Assembly: GCA_023525715.1 (NCBI GenBank)
Contig: CM042012.1
Span: forward strand, 49,240,464-49,304,463
Source of the DNA: Cichorium intybus
Taxonomy: Eukaryota > Streptophyta > Magnoliopsida > Asterales > Asteraceae
Direction of reading: 5' to 3'
DNA length: 64,000 bases
The notes under the pieces were generated by a model that was not told the DNA's origin, made no database searches, and saw nothing but the letters and a program-made list of their open reading frames with translations. Positions 34,373 to 45,263 of this stretch are shown one piece after another (position 1 is the stretch's first letter; each line of letters starts with the position of its first letter). A program made the translations under genes and the position numbers.

Positions 34373-36100
34373 TATAACACCCAGTTTCTCATACAAAGTA
34401 CACCCAAAAATTTTCAAACAATTATACATTAAAATGGGTATACTTGTACTCAAATCACGGATCAAGATGTTATCATCACAAGTAATTATACAAAAGGTCC
34501 TTACAAATTTTAACCAAGCATTAAAAATAAATTAAATATGACTAAAGGACAGGCTCTAAACTTGTCCATCATTCTTTGTCACATGTCTTCCCCTATCACA
34601 GCTACAGATACCTGCAAAACAACATAACACTCAAGTGTAAGCTTATAAAGATTAGTGAGTAAATCTCCAATACACTCCGTATATGTATCTCAATGAACAT
34701 TATCATCCTCCTCTATTGCTATTCTCATTAGCAAGTAAGAATATCCTCTTTATAGCTGAAACCTGCAATCACATTAGCTTCACAAACACCAGCTAAATAT
34801 TAATAACATCCACTCATTAGTAAGAACCACACTCGGTACTACTTATATACTCTATTATAATCACTCATTTAACAACAAACTATATTCCAGCTCAATAGCC
34901 CTCATAGCTATACAATCCCACATAAAACTCTATAACACAACCATTTCAACGTCTACTATGATTATAAAATCAATATGTACATTTAACTCAGCTATTGTTA
35001 CTTGTATATGTCAGTTCACTCAATCAGAAATTACCACAATAACCATAACATAACACAACCACATATATATTACGTGTATCTCAACAATCATTAAACATAT
35101 CTCTACTCAAATACAAAGGAGTACTCACCTTTTTATCGACTTGGTACGTGAAATTTTCAAATACTTCGTGTACCGGGCTCCTGTCCGTTAAACTTGGTTG
35201 TAACACCACAGTCTATATTAATTCTCCAACATTCACAATCATCTCAACAACCTCTAATTCAAAAGATGTAGTAATTGAAAGAGGAAAAAGGGATATAAAC
35301 GGTAAATATCAACTCTATATTTACCGAAACCACCAAATCCGCGGTTGTACTCATTCAACCGTAGGAACTCGACAATAATCACACCAATAGCTCAAAATAC
35401 ATCCATTAACAATCTACTAACAACGTATTTAACAAATTATAGCTAAATCACGAAAATTAAAGACTAGGGTTTAAAACCCCCGAAACCGAGAGATACTTAC
35501 CTCGACTAATTCGGAAGCAAGAAAACGTTTACGGGGTTAGATTCGCGTCCCCCTATGCATTCCAATGAATCTCCAGGCCTAATTTGACCCAAAATCGCCA
35601 TATAGAGCTCTCAAAATCGAAAAGGGGAAATGTTTCTTCGAAATGGGTTTTTCTGCATTTTATAGTCTGCAGTCGTAACCCGACCCGGGTTGCAAAACCC
35701 GACCCGGGTTCTGTCACGCAAAAATGTTCCGTTTACTCCTTGGGTGCAGCACGATCCGGGTTGATTGACACGACCCGGGTTCCTTTCGGACACGACCCGG
35801 TTTTCTCAACACGACCCGGGTTGGCTCTTTTTGACATTTTTCAAACTCGAACTTCTCCCAAAATGTCCTCTAACCACACTAACACATATAACAATTTAAA
35901 TAATCTTAATTATACCAATATTAGTACATAAGAGGGATTTCAACCACTTCTCACTCATCAACAACTCAAAACTCAAAGGAAATCAAAAGGATCGCCACAC
36001 CTTTTACGCTAAGCAAACTCATAGCAAGAATCATACTGATTATAAGGTAATAACTCCCATAACCTTATAAAGCATCTCAAATTTAAAAATGGGTCTTACA
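34373..36100 (-). repeat. Solo Gypsy-type LTR (1728 bp) inside Copia-2
   Basis: Flanked by TAAAA (34368-34372 and 36101-36105). On the - strand it starts TGTAAGACCC and ends GGGTGTTATA, the TGTAAGACCC...GGGTGTTA(C)A style of chromovirus LTRs here. No second LTR or internal domain is present, so LTR-LTR recombination probably removed the rest. A - strand CTATAAAA lies at 35657-35664. Confidence 0.82.
35675..35824. repeat. ACCCGGGT palindrome cluster in solo LTR
   Basis: Six copies or variants of CACGACCCGGGTT or AACCCGACCCGGGTT within 150 bp, directly upstream of the - strand TATA box. Confidence 0.85.
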
Positions 36101-36105
36101 TAAAA

Positions 36106-36419
36106 CATCCCAGGTTAGTGCGTTGAGATCTATAATAGGAAAGGTTGAATTTATATTCTTAATAATTCATTTGATAAAATCTAAGAAGATACATGAATAA
36201 ATGAATTACCTATATAACCAAGAAGTGTAGCTCTACATTGGAAAACTTTGGACTTGACTTTTATACGATCAAAAACAGATTGGGACACACGATTTAATGA
36301 CAGTATCATGTTTTATTTTACTAGATGGTTTCTTAGAACCTGTATGTATATTCTCTTCAGACATTCAAATGGGTTGACAAGTTCAATCCTTAGGAGAATT
36401 CAAATTATCTAAAACATCT
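36106..36419 (+). other. 3' untranslated part of Copia-2
   Basis: Lies between the solo LTR and the probable 3' LTR of Copia-2. No reading frame is recognisable. Confidence 0.45.
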
Positions 36420-36681
36420 GGTGTATTTTTATTATAATAGGAAACTGACGTTGTCTTGAGGCTGCTTCGATTTTATCATTATTTTGTTAGCATATATTTT
36501 CAATTTTGAGACAACACTTTATGTAACTTCTAAAAACAGTCATCCTTATCCTATTTGGATGATAATTTTTGAACTCATTAATGATAATTTTTTGACAACT
36601 TTTTAACAGATCTAGAAGAATTCAAATTATCTAAAACATCTGGTTAATGACTTTCGTTCTATGTCTAGAATCAGAGTTGTT
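36420..36681 (+). repeat. Copia-2 3' LTR (approximate)
   Basis: Diverged partner of 29858-30119. It contains a second copy (about 36615-36640) of the sequence just outside its own start (about 36396-36420). Confidence 0.6.
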
Positions 36682-36798
36682 CTCTTCGTAATTTGAATTT
36701 CGTAAAACCATTTATATTTAATATTAATCCATCCTAAACATAAAGCATTCATCTTTTTATTTTTACAAAATTTACATACACAATTTAGTTAGTTAAAG

Positions 36799-37978
<1,180 letters not shown>

Positions 37979-38254
37979 TTTATTTAAATATCTTTTAAAG
38001 TTAATGAAAACAAAATTGCGAATGTGAAAATGCTTTGTAAGTTGTAACCGATAAATAAATAAATAAATCATGTGTGATTTATTTTTATGATGGAGTAATA
38101 TCAAATTTTAACAGCTAGAATTCGTGTGGATGCCTGGATGGCACGTGACAGCCAGTCATGTTCATTCTCCTTCAACGTATCTCACCGGTCACCATTGTCA
38201 ACTGCGTTACTACACAATCAGACAAAAACAAACAAATGCATGAACCCAACTCCT
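37979..38254 (+). promoter_or_regulatory. Upstream region of the BAHD gene
   Basis: AT-rich, with AAATAAATAAATAAATCA repeats near 38050. No coding feature was found. The upstream extension of the BAHD frame (38126-38305) is in this region and lies before the likely transcription start. Confidence 0.4.
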
Positions 38255-38262
38255 TATATAAA
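38255..38262 (+). promoter_or_regulatory. Putative TATA box of the BAHD gene
   Basis: TATATAAA, 51 bp before the ATG at 38306 and 69 bp before the ATG at 38324. Transcription would start near 38285-38290, excluding the more upstream ATG at 38126. Confidence 0.65.
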
Positions 38263-38305
38263 CCTCACCATCACCACCACACTCCGCCACACACTCCTCA
38301 TCACA

Positions 38306-39772
38306 ATGCCTTGTCAATCAACAATGGCTTCTTCCATTCAAATCGTCTCCAAAACCACCGTCTTCCCCGCCACAAAATCCACCCTCCCTGACCTCAAACT
38401 CTCCGTCTCCGACCTCCCTATGCTCTCATGTCACTACATTCAGAAAGGCAACCTCTTCACCCGCCCTCCAATCTCCATTCCAGACCTTCTGTTTCTCCTC
38501 AAATGTGGCCTTTCTAGCGTCCTCACCCATTTCCCTCCTCTCGCCGGCCGTCTCACTACAGATTCCCACGGCTATGTCTATATAACATGTAACGACGCCG
38601 GAGTTAAATTCGTCCACGCCAATGCCGCTCATTTATCTATCCATGACGTTACTTCTTCTGTTCATGTTCCTGATTGCGTCAAGGGGTTTTTCACATTTGA
38701 CAGGACGGTGAGCTACGACGGTCATTTTAAGCCCAATTTGGCGGTTCAGGTGACTGAGCTCAAAGACGGCGTTTTCATTGGGTTTTCCGTCAACCACGCG
38801 GTCGTTGATGGTACTTCCTTGTGGAATTTTGTGAATACATTCGCGGGAATTTGTAGAGGAGCAAAACTCATATCGAAACAGCCGTCTTTCACCCGTGACT
38901 CCGTGTTGATTTCATCTGCGTGTCTGAAAGTTCCCGCCGGTGGACCAAAAGTGACGTTTGACGAACACGCGCCATTGAGTGAGAGGATATTTAGTTTTAG
39001 CCGAGAGTCAATTTTGAAATTGAAAGACCGGACGAATAATCGGAAAAGGCTGAATTTTTACGGTGACAGTAAAATTAACGTTGCCGAGTTCATGGGAAAG
39101 CAAATGAATGATCGAATTAAAGTCTCCGACGATAAGATAACAGAGTTAATTGGTGAATTGTTACGAAATGCTGTCGTCTTGAAGGAGGAAACGGTACCGG
39201 AGCCGGAGATTTCTTTCTTCCAATCGCTTTGCGCGTTGCTATGGCGGGCGGTGACACGTGCACGGAAGTTCCCAAATTCCAAAATGACAACATTTAGAAT
39301 GGCGGTGAATTGTCGGCACAGACTGAAGCCGGAACTCGAAACATTTTACTTTGGGAACGCAATTCAGAGCATTCCGACATACGCCACCGCCGGTGACGTA
39401 TTGTCGAATGATCTGAAATGGTGTGCCGAGCAGCTGAACAAAAACGTGTTGTCCCACGACGATACAATGGTGTGTCGTTTCGTGAAGAACTGGGAGAGTG
39501 ACCCCCGGTGTTTTCCTTTGGGGAACTTCGACGGAGCAATGCTGACGATGGGGAGTTCGCCTAGGTTTCCGATGTTCGATAACGATTTTGGGTGGGGAAA
39601 ACCGGTGGCAGTTAGGAGCGGGCGAGCGAATAAGTTTGACGGTAAAATTTCAGCGTTTCCAGGGAGGGAGGGCGGTGGTAGTGTTGACCTGGAGGTGGTG
39701 CTGTCGCCGGAAACAATGGCGGTTATTGAATCGGATCCGGAGTTCATGCAATATGTTTCCGGTGGCTGTTGA
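38306..39772 (+). CDS. BAHD acyltransferase (HXXXD type, At3g50280-like)
   Basis: 488 aa if started at 38306, or 482 aa from the ATG at 38324, which has the better plant context (AACAATGGC). A single exon. It has the BAHD catalytic motif HAVVDG (His164, Asp168) and the structural motif DFGWG (427-431). The N-terminal ISDLPMLSCHYIQKG-like stretch (VSDLPMLSCHYIQKG) is typical of the uncharacterised At3g50280-type clade. BAHD enzymes are cytosolic and move acyl groups from CoA thioesters to alcohols or amines in specialised metabolism; donor and acceptor cannot be told from sequence. There is no stop or frameshift, and its GC content is higher than the surroundings. The only convincing host gene here. 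Confidence 0.93.
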   Translation: MPCQSTMASSIQIVSKTTVFPATKSTLPDLKLSVSDLPMLSCHYIQKGNLFTRPPISIPDLLFLLKCGLSSVLTHFPPLAGRLTTDSHGYVYITCNDAGVKFVHANAAHLSIHDVTSSVHVPDCVKGFFTFDRTVSYDGHFKPNLAVQVTELKDGVFIGFSVNHAVVDGTSLWNFVNTFAGICRGAKLISKQPSFTRDSVLISSACLKVPAGGPKVTFDEHAPLSERIFSFSRESILKLKDRTNNRKRLNFYGDSKINVAEFMGKQMNDRIKVSDDKITELIGELLRNAVVLKEETVPEPEISFFQSLCALLWRAVTRARKFPNSKMTTFRMAVNCRHRLKPELETFYFGNAIQSIPTYATAGDVLSNDLKWCAEQLNKNVLSHDDTMVCRFVKNWESDPRCFPLGNFDGAMLTMGSSPRFPMFDNDFGWGKPVAVRSGRANKFDGKISAFPGREGGGSVDLEVVLSPETMAVIESDPEFMQYVSGGC

Positions 39773-39945
39773 CAATCTGTCTGTATGTGAAGTACTGTCG
39801 TTGTACTTTTGTAATTTAGTAACTTCAAATTACGGAAATCCAAATTTCTAAATTTATTTTCAGCTTCCTTTTTGTTAAATATTCAAAATTTCACCTATTA
39901 AATTTCATAGAATTTGAATACATAACTAATTGGATAAAAATGCCG

Positions 39946-39981
<36 letters not shown>

Positions 39982-40567
39982 AATTGGATAAAAACACTAT
40001 AATAGAAAATTTAACATAACTTAATACAAAAAATGATAGCAACCATACAAGTGACATATTATTGGTTAACGTGTTTAATATTATTGTGTAAGCATCTCAC
40101 ATCCTACTTGGCCACCACATATGCCATCCCCATCTAATGATCAACATAAAATTGATATTGGAGCTTTTCAACATGTACACGTATAGACAAACAACAAAAA
40201 CAATCTTGACGGTATAGTAAAATGGTGAAACATTTGCTAACAAATATAATTGCATAGTAATTTGAATAATGAAATGATGACACATACAAACATGAAACAT
40301 GGACACTGGTTTTTTGAATAGGAAATTGAAACTGAAGTTGATCGACAACAGGTAGAAGTATTCAACTCAATGAATAATTAATGCATTGTGAAAAGGTTAA
40401 AATTTTGCATGCATATCCGTACATACAATTGCATATTGATTGTGTGTCATCCACATTCAGGTTTAGCTACACGCCTTTTTAGTAGTTATAGAAATCTCTT
40501 TTAGTGTAATTTGTGTATTGGTTTGAACATAAGCAATCTCAATTCCATGTTAAAGTAGAATCTCATA
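39773..40567. other. BAHD 3' flank, no gene
   Basis: AT-rich. It contains the poly-A retroposition scar at 39924-39994 and otherwise nothing recognisable up to the Harbinger boundary. Confidence 0.5.
39924..39994 (+). repeat. Poly-A tail flanked by a 16-bp direct repeat (retroposition scar)
   Basis: AACTAATTGGATAAAA occurs at about 39924-39939 and 39979-39994. Between them are only about 10 bases (ATGCCGTTCT) and 28 A residues. It looks like a target-primed insertion of an almost fully 5'-truncated retroposon. Confidence 0.6.
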
Positions 40568-41704
40568 TTAGACCAAAGGGAGCGGGAGAGGGGAAAGATG
40601 CGGTGTCCACGGTGGATGGGCTTCACTGTGTGGGAACACCGCCCCAGTTGGGTAGGTGCCCGCGGTGAAGTCCCCAGCCAGTGGTTCCAACCCCACTCGG
40701 TGATCAGAGCCAGTCTAAGCAAGTTTGAGGCCCGGGGCAAAACTTAAAAATAGGCCCTTCAAAATTTTAAAATTAGTATTCAAATTACTAAAATTCACGT
40801 ATAAAATAGTAAAACAAGGTAAAAGACTTACATTTAAACTTCGTGGATGGATTCCTTGATGCTTTAGTTTTTCATGATTCCATGACGTTTAACATAAAGA
40901 AAAACTCTTAAAATATATCTGTAAAAATTTACTCTAAGGAGCCTTTTTCGATACAAGGTTATTATTAAGGGTAATCTTAATAAACTCTCTTATGTGTGAG
41001 TGTGTATGTATATAGATTGATCTTCTCACACATATGTCTCATCATGAGAGGTTTTTTTAGCACCCCTATTAATAATCATATCAATATAAATATTTTAATA
41101 ATCATATCAATATAAATATTTTCTAACATGTCTTTCTTCATAAATAACATGACCAAATCATTTGATATTTCTATCTGAAATAATTTTTTAATAATTTTAA
41201 TTAATAAGAAATTGTTGGTAGATGACGGTTGAATGACCTTAATATTGTTTTACTTTACAAAATCATTTTCAATTTCTTACCTACAAACACATAAAGCCAT
41301 ATTTATCTTATGTTGATACAAAACCATATGATTTGTTAGAAAAATAAAATAAAATCATCTTATGAGAAAAGATAAAATATAATTACTTTATGTCTTTGAC
41401 AAGCAAAGATAATGATTAATTACAAAATTCCAAAATTCAAAATTCTAATTCGACCTTTTCCTTTTGGTTGTGGTAGCTATACTTGCTAACTCTAAGGCTG
41501 GAGGGAGCAGCTCGCTGTCCCTCCTCGCCAAACCTCGTTGTCCCTCTCGCTGACCACTCCTCCGCTGCTCGCTTTCGCCTTCGCCAAAGTCATCTTGTCG
41601 AAATCTCAGCGAGCTCGTCGTAAAAGAAGGCAACGGTCATGTGACCGTTCATCGGTCAAAATAAAAAAAACCTTTTTTAATTAAAAAAATCTAATTTATT
41701 TCCT

Positions 41705-41712
41705 ATATAAAC
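41705..41712 (+). promoter_or_regulatory. Putative TATA box of the Harbinger-A transposase
   Basis: TATATAAA about 93 bp upstream of the ATG at 41805. Confidence 0.5.
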
Positions 41713-41804
41713 CCAACTCTCAATTCATTTTTACCACACAACTTCAATATCAAACCTCTTCTACATTTTATATCCCCTTTCCCACAATTTTAATTTCAAA
41801 AATT

Positions 41805-43145
41805 ATGTCATCCGAGTCGTCAATTTCAATTTCAATATCATCGTCGTCATCTGATGATGAATTAGGTGAACAAATAGGAGAGTCAATAGATCGTATTACG
41901 GCTCATTTACTCGAAGAATTACAAAATCCATCGCCAAGCAGCGGGCATCGTCTAGAGAGAAGATCTATTGATCGGGGAAGAGCGGAAGCCGAACAACGTC
42001 TCTTTGGGGATTATTTTTCTGAAAATCCCACATATCCAGAGTATAAATTCCGGCGTCGGTTTCGCATGCGCAAATCGTTGTTTTTGAAAATTGTTAGAGA
42101 CATGGAGGCAGCGCATGATTACTTTAAGCAACGACGGAACGCAGCGGGTACGTTAGGATTCCACCCTATTCAAATATGTACTGCTGTAATTCGCATGTTA
42201 GCATATGGAACACACCTTGATGCACTAGACGAGACAACGAGGATGTCCGCACGTGTCGCACGAGAGTCTCTAGACCTATTTTGTGACCTTGCCCTTATTA
42301 TGTACAAGTCACGATATGGGTGTGAACCTACTCCCAATGACATCCGAAAATTGTATGCCCATCATGCACAAGTGCATGGCTTCCCTGTTATGTTAGGAAG
42401 TTTAGACTGTATGCATTGGAGGTGGAATGGTTGTCCTTCTGCTTGGCATGGCCAATACACAAAGGGTCAGTACGGATACCCGACGGTCGTGCTTCAGGCT
42501 GCAGCCTCACAAGATATGTGGTTTTGGCATTCATATTTTGGTCCTCCCGGGTCACATAATAACCTCAACATGCTCAATAGCTCGGATTTTTACACAAAGG
42601 TACATAACGACACTACTCTGGACTCTTCGTATACACTCCGAGGCACGCAATATCGATTTGGGTATTATCTTGTGGATGGAATCTATCCAGAGAGTTCTAT
42701 TTTCGTCAAGAATCTGGCTTACCCAGATGACCCACAAAGGCAAAAGTATAAAAGAGCTCAAGAAAGAGCTCGAAAGGACATCGAGAGAGCATTTGGTGTT
42801 TTGAAGAAACGTTTTGCCATACTAGCTAAACCATCAGTGTTTACAAAAAAATCTACTATGATGAAGGTCATGTTTACATGTATTATTTTACATAACATGA
42901 TTCTAGAAGACGAAGGACATGCTATATGTCAATACGACGAAAATGAAATCATTCCCCCTCCACAACCACTTCCAATTGCGAGTCCAGAATACCTTCAGCG
43001 AGTGCCGATAGTGCGCAATCGAAAAATTCATGGCGATCTTCGTCGTCATCTAATCGATCATCTTTGGATGGTGGACCATATTGATCTAAATATGGATCCG
43101 GTGAACGAGTACGACGGTGAATATTCGGATGAAGACAATATATGA
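41805..43145 (+). CDS. PIF/Harbinger transposase (DDE_Tnp_4-like, 446 aa), intact
   Basis: Begins MSSESSISISISSSSSDDE, an acidic Ser-rich start. A helical DNA-binding region follows (FRRRFRMRKSLFLKIVRDM, about 85-105). The catalytic domain has Asp201 (LGSLDCMHW), Asp291 (YLVDGIYP) and Glu327 (DIERAFGVLKKRF), a DD35E spacing. HNNLNMLNSSDF and CIILHNMILEDE are family hallmarks. In this superfamily the transposase works with a MYB/SANT partner encoded by a second ORF, absent here. No frameshift or stop, so it is probably recent or still transcribed. Confidence 0.92.
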   Translation: MSSESSISISISSSSSDDELGEQIGESIDRITAHLLEELQNPSPSSGHRLERRSIDRGRAEAEQRLFGDYFSENPTYPEYKFRRRFRMRKSLFLKIVRDMEAAHDYFKQRRNAAGTLGFHPIQICTAVIRMLAYGTHLDALDETTRMSARVARESLDLFCDLALIMYKSRYGCEPTPNDIRKLYAHHAQVHGFPVMLGSLDCMHWRWNGCPSAWHGQYTKGQYGYPTVVLQAAASQDMWFWHSYFGPPGSHNNLNMLNSSDFYTKVHNDTTLDSSYTLRGTQYRFGYYLVDGIYPESSIFVKNLAYPDDPQRQKYKRAQERARKDIERAFGVLKKRFAILAKPSVFTKKSTMMKVMFTCIILHNMILEDEGHAICQYDENEIIPPPQPLPIASPEYLQRVPIVRNRKIHGDLRRHLIDHLWMVDHIDLNMDPVNEYDGEYSDEDNI

Positions 43146-43449
43146 AGTCGTTTTTTATTTTATGTCATGTTTTGGTCGTTTTAAGTTTTTATTTTATATC
43201 TTGTAATTTTTTTTTAAGTTTCATGTCTTGTAATTTTTTTAATGAAATGTTTGTTTTTATGTTTCCATAAGTTTGTGTTTTATTTTAATATAATATTTAA
43301 CAAAAAATCTAAAAAAAATAGTTTAGCATGGTTAGCACATGCTGACTGCTCCCACCAAATTTGATCAGCATGTGTTAACATGTTGAAAGGTGACGTGGCA
43401 TAGTTCAGCATGCTCAGCGTATACGCTGCTGATTGCTCTCCTAGCCTAA

Positions 43450-44071
43450 TTGAAAAGCAATACAGCAAAAAGAGCATCACAGAAAGAGTATCATAATGAA
43501 ATGCCTTCCATTCGATGGGTTATCACAAATTCATAACAATATTGGAGTTTTTGACAAAATTGGTATTTGAAAAAGTAGAACGGTACAACAAATAAATATT
43601 CAGAATCTAACAAATAACAATAAATCAACAAATATCAACCGTTAATAAGAACCAAGAATAAAGAAATTTACAGAGTTGCATTCAAAATCTCAAATCTCAT
43701 AAACTTATTAACTAATAAATGGATATTGCAATTCGCCAACTGCCAATTCCAGATCACGGATCGTGATGGTGATGTTGTAAATTGTAACGTTTAGAGTCAC
43801 GATTGTTAAAAATGGTGAACTGAAGAAAGACGCATTGGTTGAAAAAAGGGTTCGAATTTAAGGTCGTGGGATTTTAGGGACGTTATCAATACTAGTATTG
43901 AGTGAGAAAGTCACGCAGAGAAAGTGTCTCCTCATTATCTCTAAAATGGCAAAACCTAATCTAATATTTTTCCTCTACTTTTGTTTCCTTTTCTACCGCT
44001 TCCAAAACTTACCGAGAAACCATCATTTTCTTATATTAATGAAAACCAGTTACTTGAAGAATGGGTCCTTA
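43450..44071. other. Right part of the hAT-like element, no gene
   Basis: AT-rich between the Harbinger-A end and the GC-rich hAT terminus. Small frames here show no known protein. Confidence 0.45.
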
Positions 44072-44329
44072 GCCAATGAAGGCCCTGGGCCATTGCCCAA
44101 CCTGCCCACCGGGCCTAGGTGATCCTTTACCCATTTCCATATACAACCCTTTTACTTTGATCACTTTTGCATATTACCCCCTCAAAGGGCTATAACGGCT
44201 AGTTTAAAAATTAAAAAAAAAACCTTTTTTTACCCAACTAAATACATCTTTCAACCTCATTTAAAAATCACACATTTCTTACTCATACCTTTATAAAATA
44301 CAAAACAAGCTACACATTTTTATAAACAA

Positions 44330-44700
44330 ATGGGTGCCGTCGGAAATGGAAATAATCGTTGGGTATGGACTCAACATGAAGAAGCCGCTTTGACAACCAC
44401 GTGGATCAATGTCAAAGAACACCGTCCATTCTGGAAACTTGTGAAAGAATCGTTTCACACTATATTAGGCATAGTATATTATCCGAGTAGGGATCATATT
44501 TGTTTCAAATGGAGGAATATGTCACCAAAATAAGTAAATTTCACCAAATTTACTTAAACGTATCGGCAAACCGCCAACCCAGTAGCAACTGATGAATAGA
44601 TCGTTCAACAAGCCCTAGCACAGTATCGGGAAACATACAACATAGACTTCACGCACCTCGCTGCGTGGAATGTTGTGAAAAATTCACCTAGATATCTAGG
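44330..44700 (+). pseudogene. Harbinger MYB/SANT-like accessory protein relic
   Basis: The frame from 44330 reads RWVWTQHEEAALTTTWINVK, then FWKLVKESFH and CFKWRNMSPK before a stop. The next segment continues in other frames with SKFHQIYLN and ALAQYRETYNIDFTHLAAWN, ending VVKNSPRYLG. This is the trihelix/MYB-like order (W..EE..L...W, KW..M, F...Y, W..L...P) of Harbinger ORF1 proteins. About three breaks make it non-functional. Confidence 0.72.
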
Positions 44701-45054
44701 AATTTAATTATCGTATTTAGGTTTTATTTTTCCGTTTCTAAAATTTTAATTGTCGTTTTTAGGTTTTAATTTTCCGTTTGTAGGATTTTAATTATCGTGT
44801 ACGTTTTTTTATTTTGCAATGTTATGTTTTTAATTAAATGTTATTTGGTTAAATTACTTTTTTTGTGGTGAAATTATATTATTTATTTAATTAAAAAAAA
44901 GTGAGTGGTTGGTGAGTGGTTACCATTTCCTAGATTTGAAAGGATGAGGAGAATGTGAGGTGGAGCCTACATGGCACTCCAACCCCTTGGGGTGAGTGGT
45001 CACGGCTCCCCTTGGTCTTAGAGGTCAAAGGGCATTTATGTAGTTTACTTTATA

Positions 45055-45203
45055 TTAGTTATATTCTTTTAAGTTTGTTAGTTGTTAGAAGTTAGTTAGT
45101 GCTGAGCTAAGCTAGTTAGTTACTTAAGTTTTCTTGTTATATAATTGATCGTATCCAACTTTTCAATCTAACGAATTTATTTCAATTTTCTATTATGTAA
45201 TAT
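45055..45203 (+). repeat. Copia-3 5' LTR (approximate)
   Basis: Ends near TTATGTAATA, followed by TGTATCAGAG (45204-45213), close to the initiator-Met primer site. Confidence 0.5.
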
Positions 45204-45263
45204 GTATCAGAGAATAGTTCTATTCCTTCATCTTTTCATCTCTTTTCTTTTGTCATTTGTTCA

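Larger units (their letters stand above)
29858..36681 (+). mobile_element. Copia-2: old degraded Copia element with nested solo LTR
   Basis: About 260 bp at 29858-30119 recur, diverged, at 36420-36681 and bracket a Copia-order gag-integrase-RT-RNase H relic. I take them as LTRs; exact ends and target duplication are unclear. Many stops and heavy LTR divergence make it one of the older insertions here. The solo LTR at 34373-36100 inserted later. Confidence 0.7.
41496..43446 (+). mobile_element. Harbinger-A: PIF/Harbinger transposon with intact transposase
   Basis: TAA target duplications at 41493-41495 and 43447-43449. Ends are GGCTGGAGGGAGCAG and, in reverse complement, GGCTAGGAGAGCAAT, which are similar with a one-base offset. 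It encodes one full transposase; no MYB-like ORF lies inside. Confidence 0.78.
40705..44115. mobile_element. hAT-like non-autonomous element carrying a nested Harbinger
   Basis: Left end CAGAGCCAGTCTAAG; right end reads GGCCCGGTGGGCAGG in reverse complement. The flanks TCGGTGAT (40697-40704) and TAGGTGAT (44116-44123) agree at 7 of 8 bases, an 8-bp hAT-style duplication. The GAGGCCCGGGGCAAAA and GGCCCTGGGCC terminal blocks are typical of plant hAT ends. Removing Harbinger-A leaves about 1.46 kb with no transposase. Confidence 0.52.
40571..45017 (+). mobile_element. Harbinger-B: PIF/Harbinger-type element interrupted by a hAT-like element
   Basis: TTA target duplications at 40568-40570 and 45018-45020. 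The left end GACCAAAGGGAGCGG and the reverse complement of the right end (GACCAAGGGGAGCCG) match at 13 of 15 bases. The right part carries a MYB/SANT-like ORF relic (44330-44700), the accessory protein of PIF/Harbinger elements. Without the insertion it would be about 1.03 kb, so it lacks its own transposase. Confidence 0.72.

Noticed and set aside
38126..38305. Longer BAHD protein starting at 38126
   Set aside because: The added 60 residues lie before the likely TATA box (38255) and do not resemble the family's N-terminus, which begins near 38306-38324.
41445..41633. Small - strand frame at the left end of Harbinger-A
   Set aside because: Lies across the terminal region of the transposon and resembles nothing; probably chance.
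44072..45017. Left end of Harbinger-B placed at 44072 next to a TTA
   Set aside because: Only about 11 of 21 bases matched the right end. GACCAAAGGGAGCGG at 40571 matches far better and has its own TTA.
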